Shown here: positions 1 to 17,579 of the stretch, piece by piece
How the letters are laid out: each line of letters starts with the position of its first letter
How positions within the stretch are numbered: the stretch's first letter is position 1
Made by a program: the position numbers and the translations under genes
Assembly (NCBI GenBank): GCA_009760855.2
Contig: WPIO01000088.1
Span: forward strand, 1,223,501 to 1,287,500
Source: Cristatella mucedo
Taxonomy: Eukaryota > Bryozoa > Phylactolaemata > Cristatellidae
Length of the DNA stretch: 64,000 bases
Direction of reading: 5' to 3'
The notes under the pieces: model-generated
Told to the model about the DNA's origin: nothing
The model's input: the letters and a program-made list of their open reading frames with translations, nothing else
Databases searched by the model: none

Positions 1-513
1 TCTCTCCGTCTTCACCTCTCTCTTTCTCTCTCTCTCTCTCTTTTTCTCTCTCTCCCTCTTTCTCTTTCTCTATCTCTCTCTCCTCTTTTATCTAACTTTC
101 TCTCTCACTCTCTCTCTCTCTCGCTTTCTCTTTCTCTCTCTCCCTCTCCCTCTCTTTCTCTCTCTCTCTCTCTCTGGCTCTCTTTCTTTCTCTCTCTCTT
201 TCTCTCTCTTTTTCTCTCTCTCTCTCTCTTCTCTCTCCCTCTCTCTCTCCGTCTCTTCCTCTCTCTCTCTCTCTTCCTCTCTATTTCCCTTTCTCTCTAT
301 CTCCTCTCTCTGCCTTCACCTCACTCTCTCTCTCTCTTCCTCTATTTCCCTTTCTTTCTATCTCCTCTCTCTGCCTCCACCTCTCTCTCTCTTTCTCTCT
401 TCTTTCTCTTTGCTCTCTTTCTCTCTCTCTCTCTCCCTCTCTCTCTCTCTCTATCTCTATTTCTCTCTATCTCCTCTCTCTGTCTTCACCTCTCTCTTTC
501 TCTCTCGATCTTT

Positions 514-563
<50 letters not shown>
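1..563. repeat. CT-rich microsatellite array
   Basis: Almost pure pyrimidine on the + strand, mainly (CT)n with scattered TTT, CCT and single-purine interruptions. It starts outside the window. Open frames across it (Ser/Leu on +, Arg/Glu on -) come from the dinucleotide repeat and are not genes. Confidence 0.95.
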
Positions 564-564
<1 letters not shown>

Positions 565-1205
565 GAGCACTTTGCTTATGCTGTAAATTAAACGTGCCCT
601 CGGTGCTTCGTCGTGTTCCGTGGCTGACGATGGCTTCTAGCAAATAATGCAACCCGTGGCAGTCTGCAGATTGTGCAGCACATAAAACACACACAACGCA
701 ACGCAACACATACCCACACGCACTAAACACTGACACACACACAGACAGACACTGCTAGGCACTTGCACAGGGACGAAGCCAATCGTAAGACAAGAGCAGG
801 GCCTTAGGCTGTCAGGGATAGCCAATCGTAGGAAGGCTGAAGGAGCTAGTAGGAATACAGCTTCATCAGTGTAATATTTCTACGGATCGATTCAAGATGA
901 CCAGAAGGTAGGTGCCCCTCCTTCCTATGCACTAAAGCAGAGCTCAAGTATCTCACGCGGGCACCCACTAATACATGTGTGCACACACACATACACATGC
1001 CCACGCATGCATGCACTGAAATGCACGTACTCTGCAGGCCCATTTGCACCAGCACTTACAGGCCTGCACCTGTATGCACACTCGCACACACTTCTGCGAA
1101 ACTTTTCAAGACACGAGTTAATAATGTTCAACGATGGCAACGACTAGCATAACAGTGGACTACTCTCAGCAGTCACGGAAAAATCAGACCGGAAGAGGGA
1201 GGGAA
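564..1205. other. Non-coding, CA-rich patches
   Basis: No gene recognised. There are short CA-rich patches near 690-760 and 965-1010. The small open frames have no recognisable domain. Confidence 0.6.
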
Positions 1206-1284
1206 GGATAGGAAGGAGGGGAGGAGAGGAAGGAGGTAAGGATAGGAAGGAGGGGAGGAAAGGAAGGAGGTAAGAATAGGAAGG
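1206..1284. repeat. 34-bp purine-rich minisatellite
   Basis: Two full near-identical 34-bp units (1206-1239 and 1240-1273) plus a partial third, composed almost only of G and A with a short TAA at each unit end. It probably arose by expansion of a GGA-rich stretch. Confidence 0.8.
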
Positions 1285-1289
1285 GTTGG

Positions 1290-2544
1290 AAGATGAGAGG
1301 AGCATAAATCCCCTGCCCCTCAAGAACGACGGAAGCCGAGTTCCAAAGTCTTGCTACCCACGGAGAGCAACGTCGTCTGCCACCAACTTCTTCTCCCAGT
1401 GCGAGAAAGTCACGGCCATTGAATCGCCCTCGGACTCGAGGGTACACAAAGGAGGCAGACGCGGCTGCAGCTGACTTGGCAGAGTTCGGCTCCAAATCCT
1501 CATTGAGCGCCCATCATCACCCCCTGGGCATCACTGGTCAGTGCACAGCAGAAATCGTTTAGATCCTAGGAGCACTGCTGAAATCTGCGCCTGCCTAGAC
1601 GAGATGACGGAAGCCCAAAAAAGTGGCACCATTTTGACGTCTCGTCGAGATTACTAAAACTTTCTATACATTCGCAACCCCTCACAGGACTGAGTCCTTA
1701 ATCGTCTGCGAGCTAAAAACGCGCCTGTTCCTAAAAGCAGCATTAGCTGGGTTCGCGTGAACTGTCCCCTGTGTGTTTATGCGTGCAGATATTGTGCATG
1801 CTTTTTTATCCCTAACCGTATTGACGTGACTCCCTTGCAGCATATGTCACATGCAGGGAAAGGGATTAAGCTCTCTTTCTCTCTCAAGATTCTAGATACA
1901 TGTCTTACTATTAATAATATCCAAATTATTATGTCTGAGATTCACACGCTTCCTCCTATCGATGCATCGAATCGATTTCAAGATCTTCTCAGGCTCACAG
2001 GTAGCTTCATTTGCTTGCACCGGCCTACCTACCTATCCCATCTATCCTAAGTATGAGAACTCTGCCTGTGGACTCGCTTCGCTAAGTCGCGTCTATTGCA
2101 CCACGTCACTCCCGTAAGTACTGGTCGCGGAAGACACCGCTGTGCCCTCTTGCCATGCGACGGAAGCGTGACGGAAGGACGAGCTTTAATCTCGCTTTAA
2201 TTAGTAGAGATCCTACCTGTCCTACCTGTCCTCAGCTTCCAGTCGGCTGGTACCTTACTCGCACTAATTTGAAATCTTTTGTTGATCTGGCATTCAATTA
2301 TGGCATTCAGTTCGCAATCACTGAAAGCCCGGAACTTGCTTCTGGCTCCTGTCGCCTAGGGCAACGACTTTGCATTAATTAAGTCTCAGCTAAAAACGCA
2401 GCTCTTCCAATAAGCTTCTTGTCTGTGAAGCCCCAGTGAACTTGTCTTACTTGTTCCTGGGTGCTTTTCCCGAAAAAACTTAAATTGCTTCATTACCTGT
2501 TACTAGTGAGGCGCGCTACTTACCAATGGCCCCGAGTGTCCTTC
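1290..2544. other. No recognisable gene; possible LINE crumbs
   Basis: Mostly featureless. Around 1690-1745 and 2365-2410 the + strand reads ELKTRLFLKA-like and KSQLKTQLFQ-like peptides followed by stops, resembling the last residues of L2/CR1-type ORF2 proteins (...FKxxLKTHLF). They are too short to call as elements with confidence. Confidence 0.35.
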
Positions 2545-2965
2545 AAGGTACGCTTTTCTCTCTCTCTCTCTGTCTTTTTTTCTCTCTCTCCCTCTCTCTG
2601 TCTCTCCCTCTCTCTGTCTCTCTCTCTCTCTGTCTCTCTCTCACTCTCTCTCTCCCTCTCTCTCTCCCTCTCTCTGACTCTCCCTGTCTCTCTTTTTCTT
2701 TCTCTGTCTCTGTCTCTTTTTCTTACTGTCTCCCTCTTCTCTCTCTCTCTCTCTTCTATCTCTCTCCCTCTCTCCCTCTCTCTGACTCTCTGTCTCTCTA
2801 TGTCTCTCTTTTTCTTTCTCTGTCTCTGTGCCTGTGTCTGTGTCTGTCTCTCTCTCTCTCTGTCTCTGTTTCTGTCTCCGTCTCTGTCTCTCTCTCTCTC
2901 TCTTTCTCTCTCTCTGTTTCTGTCTCTCTGTCACTCTGTCTCTCTCCGTCTCTGTCACTCTCTCT
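2545..2965. repeat. CT/CTGT microsatellite array
   Basis: Pyrimidine-rich array on the + strand, (CT)n mixed with CTGTCT and CCCTCT units. Low-complexity open frames on both strands are by-products. Confidence 0.95.
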
Positions 2966-3213
2966 TGCTGCGATATCCCTGTGGGTATTATTAAGGACGA
3001 TGTAGCTCGGGCTAATGAGGCAGCTACTTTGGCCTCACACTTCACGACCTCGGACATTGCTTGGAGTTTGGCAGCAAGCTGGACTTAGTCGGCAGCTGCA
3101 AGCAGGATGGAATTACTTTCAACTGCTTTGTAGGCTTCGATGCTCTCGAGTCGGCTCGAGTTGCTTTTTAATTTGCAAAGAGAAGCAATACGTAGGATGC
3201 TAATTGATATGCT

Positions 3214-3305
3214 GATAATCTCGGGACCAGCTCAGCGACCTGGTCAGCCCGGTGTCACTTATTGTGAACCCGGAGGTCCTATGTTCGATTCTTGCTGAAG
3301 GCAAG
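3214..3305 (+). mobile_element. Possible tRNA-derived SINE head
   Basis: An AGCTCAGCGACCTGGTCAG-like A-box region is followed about 50 bp later by ATGTTCGATTCTT, a degenerate B box. The arrangement matches the tRNA-like heads near 19.2 and 23.7 kb, but the shared 3' body is not obvious, so this may be a decayed or different SINE. Confidence 0.4.
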
Positions 3306-4895
3306 AACTTTCGCTGTCGATTACCGAGCCGTACTCGGTGCCTCAGTGCTCGCGGGTAAGGCCACGAACCTCTGCATTGTATTATATAGTACCTTCATAT
3401 TGCAACTACTTGGCAGCCGCAGCATCTACCAGCCAGGCTGAACTAATAGAGCTGATTTCAGTACGGAAACATTTTTCGAGCGTCTGGTCAAAATCGTTTT
3501 GGCTCGGCGCGGGCGTTTTCTCATTTTGCCTCCTCCTCGGTCTCGCTGCTGGACTCTCAGTCTTAGCAGCCTTGGCGACTGCCTTCATTATGCTTAGAGG
3601 CACGCAGGGCAGGCCGGGCGGGCACGCGTTCAGCTCGATGACCGCGATGACCTATGTGCTGCTAGCGATTTGGCGAACGCTGGTTCTTGCGAGCTCAGCT
3701 AACGCGACGCAAGGTGCCTGCAAAAATGAAGCAAAAAAAGGATTCTTGCACGTGCCGCTGCTGCTGCCGCTGCTGCTGCTACTGCTGCTGCTGCTGCTCC
3801 AGATGGCTGCAGCAGCAAACTGCCTGACAGTCTGTTGCTGCTGCTTCGTCGCACGACCGACCGTCTTGCGGCCGACGACAGCTCTCGCAGCCTGTGTAGG
3901 GAGGGTGGCAGCACTTAATTGCAGCAGCCCACTTTGGGCCTTTGTGTTGCTCATTCATACTTCCCTGCAGGTGCCCCCCCCCCCCTGCATCTCGGCTCAC
4001 TCCTCGAAGCAGCCGGAGGCCCGTTCGGAGAGTGCCCTCGGATGCTCCCTCCCTCCCCCAAGCGTCCCTCCTGGCGTCGCGCTATCGTTTTAAGCACTCC
4101 GCCGTCTCCGCCCGACTCTTCGTCTGGCGCTCGCCCGATCTTAATTGCTCGCGCCGGTGCCAACAGCAGCCGGCCCGTCCCCTGTCCGCCATTGGCAGCC
4201 AGCGCGGCCGCCTGCCATGCTAATGGATGCCGAGAGGGTTTTCTCTTCTTTCAATGGCGGCAGGGCGGCGATGGATGCGCTGAGAGCTTTCTAGTGAAAT
4301 GGCAAGGAGAAATCAATTGTGCCCCTCCGAGCTCGAGAGGGTGACACAGCGCGTGCCTGCCTCCGGGCCATCGGCTAATTAAGAGGCCTCTCTCTCTTTT
4401 TCTCAGCACTCCTCGTAGGTGTGCGTTTGATTGCTGCGGCCTCAATCTCGACCTCGAAAGCGAGGCAGCTGAGGCGGCAGCGGCAGAGGCAGCTGCTCTC
4501 TGCCGCTGCCTCTCGCTCTCGATTGCCGCTCTCGGCACGCTCTCACCTCCCGGCAGTCCCCGAGGCGGCGGCAGCGGCAGCGGCAGCCGGGCGCGAGTGC
4601 ACCCACAGTGCCACGAGGAGCGACGTCCGCCCGCCCCCACCAGCTCGCGCTCTCTCTCTCCTCCGGCCCGGCCCCCCCCCCCCCCGGCGACAAGCCGCCG
4701 GCGGCGACTGCTGGTATGGCGGCAGTGGGCGACCTGCTTCGAGTAAGACCGGCTTCGATAGGCTGTCGGCAGGAAAGCACCGGACGAGACAGGTGACACT
4801 CGCTTGCTGCTGACTGCGAAGTGTTTTCGCTCCGATGGCCCCGATGCCGGTGCTATGCCACTAGCCAAGGTAGTGCCAACCGCGATAGGCAGGCA
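3306..4895. other. GC-rich intergenic DNA with CTG/CGG patches
   Basis: No gene recognised. It contains a CTG-rich stretch (about 3758-3800), a C run near 3969, a longer C run near 4672-4684, and a CpG-rich stretch from about 3950 to 4790. The 251-residue open frame at 3338-4093 is driven by the CTG tract (poly-Leu) and shows no family resemblance. Confidence 0.55.
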
Positions 4896-4947
4896 TATTC
4901 TTTGAGCATATTCTTAGAGCATATCCTTAGAGCATATTCTTAGTGCA
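4896..4947. repeat. 13-bp minisatellite, four copies
   Basis: Four tandem 13-bp units of the form TATTCTTAGAGCA at 4896, 4909, 4922 and 4935, differing by one or two bases each. Confidence 0.85.
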
Positions 4948-5089
4948 CGCTTTCGTGGCCGTGGCTGCGGCCGTGTGCCGAAGAGAGGCGGCTCTACTTA
5001 GGATGACTCACGCACGACCGACACTTATAAACTTACAAACTTCTGCGAACGCAGGGCGTGTGAAGATCCCACGTAATCACCGAAGTTCG

Positions 5090-5760
5090 AGAAGCCTCTT
5101 TCGAAGGCTGGACTGAGGGCGAAAAAAACTCAAACTTAAAGCCAAGCACGCGTCCGGTGCACGCGTGCCAAAGCCATCCTCTCGCCGAAGCAGAGAGAAA
5201 GGGAGAAGCACCGTGAATTCAGGAGAGCAGTCGAGGAAGCTACTAGCATTGAGGTAGTAGCTCTCGGGGGGGGGGGCTGGAAATGACGAGCCAGTCTTCA
5301 GCAGGAGAGAAGATGCTGGGAGCAAAAGTTTCGGAAGTGACTTCCGCAGTACACGACCTGACGAATAAAAGTTTCTGTCGCCAATGATCTTAACGCGCAG
5401 GAACGGAACAGCTCATGTAAAGCTCATGGAGGACCTGAGGGCACGAAGAGGCTGAAACTAGTGCAGAAGTTCAGCAAGGTACAGAGGAGCCAAGCAAGAT
5501 ATTGCCGCGCCACGGGTCAGAGGTCAGAGGTCATGGGTCAGACTAAGAAATCGCTCAGTTTCTGCTGATAAACCGCGAGCCAGGGCAGCTTCCTCGGCAA
5601 AGAAGACACGTGGCTGAGCCGCCGGAATTTTTTACTGACACCGCAGATACATTCGTCACCAGCTGCAGAGGCTTAATGGATTTTTTCGGCAGCCCGACCA
5701 AAACGGACGTGCAGAAGTCCAGCTCAGACAATGCCAGGGTAGGAGCAAGGCAAGGTGTTT
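5090..5760 (-). mobile_element. Decayed L2/CR1-like LINE fragment (family B)
   Basis: Read on the minus strand from about 5760, the DNA encodes LDFCTSVLVGLPKKSIKPLQ, the signature seen C-terminal to the reverse transcriptase in L2/CR1-type ORF2 proteins. After frame shifts come LAPLYLAELLH then FQPLRALRSS (about 5430-5480). The remainder aligns by eye with the copy at 11.5-12.6 kb, sharing CTCTCCTGCTG, GACTGCTCTCCTGA and other blocks in the same order. It has stops, frameshifts and a G run at 5267-5276. No endonuclease or RT core is present, so it is a 3' remnant. Confidence 0.8.
5514..5540 (+). promoter_or_regulatory. Four tandem nuclear-receptor half-sites (DR1 spacing)
   Basis: Half-sites GGGTCA (5514), AGGTCA (5521), AGGTCA (5528) and GGGTCA (5535) lie head to tail, each separated by exactly one base. 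AGGTCA direct repeats with one spacer are the known DR1 sites of RXR, HNF4 and PPAR-type receptors. Regulatory function here is inference. The array lies inside the family-B LINE remnant. Confidence 0.5.
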
Positions 5761-6398
5761 AACCAGTCGCAGCGGCAGACAGCAGTTAATTATCTTGCAG
5801 CGATCGAACGGGACAGCGTGAGGCCCTATGAACAGGCGTTCGGTTTGTTATCATTGTCTCTTTAGGCAAAATTGGTAGTGCCAGCATTAAACATACACGT
5901 TCGTATGTATGCGAGCGTTTATGGGATTACGTTCTCGCTTGCATCCACATATATATATATATGAATGTAATTATATATATATATTTAATAAAATATTCAC
6001 ATATACTATTATGTTTGCATTCGCATGATTCACACTCACTAGATCGATCGTATATTGACATCGATTTACTCTACGGTTGCCCCCTGTAGTCGCCATGTTG
6101 CTCGCGAAGACCTCTTGTACTTCTTCCTCTGCAGTAAAGCGGACGCATGCACGCGTTCTCGTATCTTTCGAGCACATAAGAACGCCCGTCGGTGCCCGCT
6201 TGCGTGTGCGAGCATTACCGATACGGTACGCAAGTCGAGCGTGCTCGTGCACATCAAGCCGCCGCCGAAGTCGCTGTTTTCCCAACTTTTTTGCTTCTTT
6301 ACCTTTCATTTACTCACTTCCATCAATGCACGATTGTCGCTAAGCCATTCAGCTCTCGCAGAATGCAGCCCAGCGCATGTTAAGCCGGCGACTAAAGG
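5761..6398. other. No recognisable gene; AT-rich patch
   Basis: AT-rich dinucleotide stretches occur at about 5948-5996. Nothing else is recognised. Confidence 0.5.
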
Positions 6399-6426
6399 CG
6401 ATGCTTTCGCGATGGCGAAAGCATCG
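6399..6426. repeat. 12-bp perfect hairpin
   Basis: CGATGCTTTCGC (6399-6410), loop GATG, then its exact reverse complement (6415-6426). It is not followed by a T run and no transcript is evident, so I do not call it a terminator. Confidence 0.7.
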
Positions 6427-7384
6427 TTTCCCATTCTTCTACTATTAGTCTTTTAGCCTAGGTATCCCCCGCCCCGCACCCCGCTCCCCCCCGACTAGTG
6501 TCCATGCCTTTAGTCTTCAGAAGGTTCCAGTGAGGTGAACTATACGGGCGCCATTGATTCTCGACCAGGACGGGGCGTGTGCAGATCGAGAAACCGCGTC
6601 GGTACGCGAAGTCGCATCGACCTCTGAGCCGCTCCTGCATGACAAAACGGTAAGCGCTCGATAACATCGATGGCACTGTGCAAGCACGCGATCCCTGTGC
6701 AAGCTGAGCAGGCGATACCATTCGATTGTCGCCGGCACTCGTTGACGACATCGAGGTTGAGCGTACTCGGCATGTCCGGCTGGCTTGACGCTGGCTCGAC
6801 GGCAGCGAGCGGCACAATGCAATGCCGATCTCACGCGGCGACGCCGCCGCAGCGGCAGCCTACTCGGACCCCAGCATGCTAGCAGCGAGCTACATACGGC
6901 TGGCTATCGTATCGACTCAGAAAGGGCTACAAAGGCGACGAAGAGCGGGAGCGAGCGATTCGGGGAAAATGAGCGCATGAGCCTTGCGATTCTGCGGATC
7001 GCAAGTCGACGCTTAGCAACTCGTTTACCAGAAGGCTGTTGTTACATTATTCTATTTATTAATACTTTTACTATATACACATATGTATCATATATATATA
7101 TATATATATTGCATTATATCTAGTATCGTTTTTATATTTGTTATTTATTATCACTAATATAATATAATATTCACCGTGTTTCAAGTACTTTTAGTTTGCA
7201 TTCATGTATTGAAATACGATCTCTATCACTCAATGTTTGTAAACCCGTCAGTTTTTGTTGCCCCGACTTTCAGCCGTTATGTATTTCTCACTATGTGACA
7301 CAATATGAACTATTCAGTCAATATAACAGCGGCCGGCAAGCGCTATCTAGCTGTCTGTGATTGATCTTATGTTGTATGCCATGC
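6427..7384. other. No recognisable gene; AT microsatellite
   Basis: Unremarkable sequence with a short (TA)n run at about 7090-7110 and a C-rich patch at 6467-6492. No supported gene. Confidence 0.5.
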
Positions 7385-7480
7385 TTCAGTTACGGCATAC
7401 ACATAGTTCATTTCAAAGAATGAGATTTAGTTCTCTGATGGTGCTGTACATATTTATTATCATTATTATGCGCATGAATG
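7385..7480 (+). mobile_element. LINE/SINE 3' tail (family A)
   Basis: GAGATTTAGTTCTCTGATGG then TGCTGTACA and an ATT-rich end match the shared family-A tail (AGATTAAGTTCTCTGAGGGCGC then ATT repeats). Only the tail is preserved. Confidence 0.6.
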
Positions 7481-8034
7481 AACAAGCACCTTTATTTCAG
7501 CAGTCAGGCAAGGTGACGGCTCAAAGGGGACGCTAATGCTACTGTGTGGTCGGTAGCTGCTATGAAAACTAAGAAAGTTGTGCAAATGTGAACTGCTCCA
7601 ACATTAGACCTGGCTATGGCATTTCTTTGTAGGGTGTGCTCGTGAAGTTGATACTAGGCCTCTTGTGCAATAAAGTTAGGCTAGCCAGTTTGGAAATTAC
7701 CTCAAAATATCAAGAAAAGATTTACCAGCAGCAAGTTTCACACCAAGGACTTCGGGAGTATCTGTTTTTGGCTACAAAGTGCATCAGTACGGGTAAGCAG
7801 CCATGACCGTAGCCGAGAAGAAGTAATTTGTTAAATATCCTGTTATGCTTAGTGCGTATAATAAGCGCATATGGTCGTCATAGCTGATTGGCAAGTGTTG
7901 AAGCCCTTGAATGCTTGTGATTAATATGCTGAAATCGAGAAATTTCTCGGCATTCAGTCGCGTGTCGGTATTGAAAAAAACGTTCTCTGAGCTGGTAGAG
8001 CTCTGCCTCATTATATGCACAGATTCTCCTGCCT
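7481..8034. other. No recognisable feature
   Basis: No repeat structure or conserved coding signal seen. Confidence 0.5.
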
Positions 8035-8112
8035 ACGTTGAGCGCCCAAAATGAGAGTCAGTTCTCTCCCAGGGTGCCATAGAAATGCCACATTTTTATT
8101 ATTATTATACCA
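8035..8112 (+). mobile_element. LINE/SINE 3' tail (family A), degenerate
   Basis: GAGCGCCCAAAATGAGAGTC, then CAGTTCTCTCCCAGGGTGCC, then an ATTATTATT end lies colinear with the family-A consensus (AGCGCC ... AAGTTCTCTGAGGGCGC ... ATT repeats). Confidence 0.5.
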
Positions 8113-8149
8113 CGAGCCCGCAGCCAGACAGCGAGAGCGATGAATGCGA

Positions 8150-8256
8150 TGTCGATATCGATATCACATACAGATAGCGCATATCGATATCGATGTGTCG
8201 ATATCGATTGGCGACCGATCGGTCGATGAGATCGATCGCAACCGACATATCGCGAC
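8150..8256. promoter_or_regulatory. Cluster of TATCGATA (DRE-like) elements
   Basis: Exact TATCGATA at 8156-8163 and 8182-8189, one-off TATCGATT at 8202-8209, and TATCGCGA at 8248-8255, in a stretch dense in CGAT. TATCGATA is the DRE bound by DREF in Drosophila, and TATCGCGA resembles the vertebrate ZBED1/DREF site. It could also be a degenerate ATCG microsatellite. Confidence 0.4.
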
Positions 8257-9240
8257 GTGCGGTAGCTGTAAGGCGCTCATTTAGTCGGACTCGAAGTTCT
8301 TGAAAAGACGAAAAACTCCATCCGCTGTATCATCTTCGTCACGCTCACGGCGCTTGCTTGCGGACAAGCTGAGCGCTGACTTCGACGACGGCGGCGGCGG
8401 GGGTGACGAATAATCTTGGCCGCCCGACCTTGCACATTCTGCTGACGTGAACACCCTTCACCTTAACCACTGAGCGAATCCCTTCAACCCTATTCTCGTC
8501 GTCATTCCTCCTCAATTCTGCGCCTCTGCAGCCACTGTTTGTTTGCTATTTCGCCGGCAATCGAGTGCTGCACCGGCGCACTTCGGCGGCTTCGCTCCGC
8601 GGCACATCAGGATCATAAATCTGATTGGTGCGTATTTGCTTTGCTCGCACGGTGAGAGGCACTGGTGTTGGCCCGAGGCCGACCGAGGCATCGTCGTAGC
8701 GAGAGCTTGCCTGCGTCGCCGCCAGGCTATGCTGCTTGCCTGCTAAGCAGCCTTGCCTTCTCATGCGTCCGTCAAGATCGGACGTTCTAGTAACTTCTGC
8801 TTGCAGGCGCTGGCATGACAGAGGCAGCACCGGATGTAGGACAGGATCGAGCCAGAGTGCAGCTTTGCACTCGTGTGACTGTCCTCCTTAGTAACGGATG
8901 CTTAGTGGCGGTCGGTACTTTACTGGAAAAAGTGTAGGAGTGATAGCTGCGAAATTGCAAGTAGCGGCCGATGCACCGGAACTGGACGGCAGCAGGGAGC
9001 TGCAAAAGTCCATTCGACCTCGTCCTGAGGCTGGCCTTGACTAGAGGCTAGCTTTCCTGTGAAAAACGCTAAGAGTTGCGTTTCAGTGCACGAAAAGGAA
9101 AATGCGCTAGTCTTACCTCCTCGCCAGCAGTCCAGCTGCATCCGATAATTGAGGACATCTTGTAACGGGTACTTTGTGGAGGCTGGCTTCCAGCAACGGG
9201 TCAGCTGGCCTGCCTGCTCGCGTCAGAACTCTGTGGAAGA
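8257..9240. other. Intergenic; small SINE fragment at 8455-8480
   Basis: CCTTAACCACTGAGCGAA (about 8462-8479) is the reverse complement of the A-box end of the family-B tRNA-like SINE (TGGCTCAGTGGTTAAGG), so a minus-strand crumb of that SINE is likely. Otherwise nothing is recognised. Confidence 0.45.
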
Positions 9241-9267
9241 AGACTCTCTCTCTCTCTCTCTCCCTTT

Positions 9268-9298
<31 letters not shown>

Positions 9299-9300
9299 GG
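9241..9300. repeat. (CT)n microsatellite
   Basis: About 60 bp of CT dinucleotides with CG interruptions. Confidence 0.9.
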
Positions 9301-9557
9301 GCAAAATTCCCTAGTGGCACAATTGATCGCGTTTTACCCTTTTCATTTTGTTTACCATTTTCAATCGGAAAAACGAGCAAATACACTAATCTTAAGATTG
9401 CAGGATGTGCATGTGCACAATCATAAATCCGATTCATTCGAGCGAATGAAAATTACAAGGCAGTGTCAAGTTATTATGGGATCCAGTGGCTTACTCGCGA
9501 GATCCGACAGATCACTAATCTACGACTAATATAATACTATCTAATAATCGACTATCA

Positions 9558-9689
9558 CTCGGCCCACTAATCCAAGAGATTCAACAGATCAGTGGCCCAC
9601 TAATCCAATATATCTAACAGATCAGTGGCCCACTAATTCAAGAAATACGACAGATTAGTGGCCCAATAATGCAAAAGATCAGTGGACAG
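9558..9689. repeat. 33-bp minisatellite, four copies
   Basis: Tandem 33-bp units beginning near 9558, 9591, 9624 and 9657. Each carries AGTGGCCCACTAATCCAA-like and CAGATC blocks. More degenerate units may extend back to about 9484. Confidence 0.8.
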
Positions 9690-11442
<1,753 letters not shown>

Positions 11443-11455
11443 ATATATCTTGTTT

Positions 11456-14139
<2,684 letters not shown>

Positions 14140-14222
14140 CAGCGCCTGAATAGAGATTAGATTTTCTTCTAAGGGTACCGCCCGAATGAGTTATTATTAC
14201 TACCATTATTATTATTCTATAT
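14140..14222 (+). mobile_element. LINE/SINE 3' tail (family A), degenerate
   Basis: GCGCCTGAATAGAGATTAGA, then TTCTTCTAAGGG and GAATGAGTTATTATTA lie colinear with the family-A tail. Confidence 0.5.
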
Positions 14223-14895
14223 TATGTTGTATTGTATTATATTATATTACCCACGATTAAAGAATGTATTGGCAAAATCTCGACCGTGTCATGCGTGGCC
14301 ACTCGTTAGAAGGCTGAATGTGCGAGGCGGCAGGTCGCTCTGGCACCAGTTACGTAGCCGGAACTCGTTCAGATCTGAAAACCTTAAGGCGCTAGCCTTG
14401 ACCTTGCTGACTTCACAGTCAACTCGGGCAGCACGCCCTGTCAACATGGCACGACACCACCGCAGGGCCGTCGTAACGCCCTACCCAGCATCCTTAGCGG
14501 CTTAGCCATGACTCATTGCCCCTTCTCGGACGCTCCCCTCTTTGGATGCGTCTACGAACGCGTTACGCATCGGGAAACCGGCGCGAGCTGCAGAGCCGAC
14601 ACTGTCGATACTACGCCCCAGGCGCTGAACCACGAGAGTCCACGCGCCTGCTAGTCAAGCTAGGGCACCCGGGGCAGCAGAGTAATGTTGCATTTTTAAA
14701 ATGTCGGCGCTCTGCCGTCGGCCCGCCATCCACCCGCCCACATCCGGTCCGACGCCAGCTGTCATTGTTCTTCACCAACCGTGCATACCTTGACCTTGAG
14801 CTTGGCCGATTGGCACATTGATGCTATTCAAGGCGTGCTCCCGGCTTCCTTTCAGTTTTGCCACTTGTTCTTCGCTTCTCCCCCTCATCCTCCAC
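14223..14895. other. No recognisable gene
   Basis: Mixed intergenic sequence with only short unsupported open frames. Confidence 0.5.
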
Positions 14896-16641
<1,746 letters not shown>

Positions 16642-16909
16642 CAGAGAGGGAGAGAGATACTGAGAGAGACAGAGAGAAAGACTGAGAAAGAGAGAGGCAG
16701 AGATAGACAGACAGAAAGAGACAGACAGAGAGGGAGAGAGAGACAGGCAGAGTGAGAAAGACAGAGAGAGAGGGAGAGAGCGACAGAGAGAGAAAGACAG
16801 ACAGACAGAGAGGGAGAGAGAGAGGGATAGAGAGAGAAAGACAGACAGACAGACAGAGAGGGAGAGAGAGATAGAGAGAGAAAGACAGACAGACAGACAG
16901 ATAGACAGA

Positions 16910-16946
<37 letters not shown>
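16642..16946. repeat. GA/GACA microsatellite array
   Basis: Purine-rich array on the + strand: GAGA with many GACAGACA blocks. Confidence 0.97.
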
Positions 16947-16948
<2 letters not shown>

Positions 16949-17413
16949 GCTGCCACGACACCAGGTACACCAGCAAACATCACAAGCACAGTCATAAAGG
17001 CTGAATTCCGACTTTGTGCTACCTAAATGACCGTGCGAGAAATGAGCAACCCCTACAAAACACTCCCTGGCGATGTATCTAGCAACGAAAACCCTCCATG
17101 CACTCCTCTTGGCCTACCTAGCTGGTGGTTAGCAATGGCACGATGGCATAGAATGGCGGGAGATCATGCAGGTCATGCAGAGAGGTCATCCATTGCGAAT
17201 CCGGCGCTTCAATGGTCACTTGGGACCACTCTGCAGTGAGCTCATCATGCGGACGCAAATGTCGTGGCGAGAGAGAAAAAAGTCGGATACGAAGTTCGAA
17301 CGACCGACTTAGATATTTCGCGTCACCTTTTACGAAGTGTGCAGCTGAGAGCTCCGAGAAGAAGTAGCAGAAGGTCGTCGTCGTCGTCCGGCATGACTGC
17401 GCTCCGCCTCGTT

Positions 17414-17450
<37 letters not shown>

Positions 17451-17579
17451 TTGTTTTATTTATATATATCCGCCTCGTTATCGTCCCAGCGCCACGCCGA
17501 AGGCTCGCGCGCAGACCGAACGAGCGAGCCTTCGGCGCTCGCGCGTTCTCGCGCGCGTCGAAGCCTTCAACTTCGGACG
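16947..17579. other. No recognisable gene; TA microsatellite
   Basis: A (TA)n run lies at about 17417-17446, followed by short CpG-rich DNA. Nothing coding is supported. Confidence 0.5.

Noticed and set aside
3338-4093. 251-residue open frame with a long hydrophobic stretch resembling membrane segments
   Set aside because: The leucine run comes from a CTG repeat, and the rest has no family resemblance or gene context.
6399-6426. Rho-independent terminator
   Set aside because: Stem-loop without a following T run, in a eukaryotic genome.
9558-9689. CRISPR array
   Set aside because: The 33-bp units are directly tandem with no unique spacers, so this is a minisatellite.
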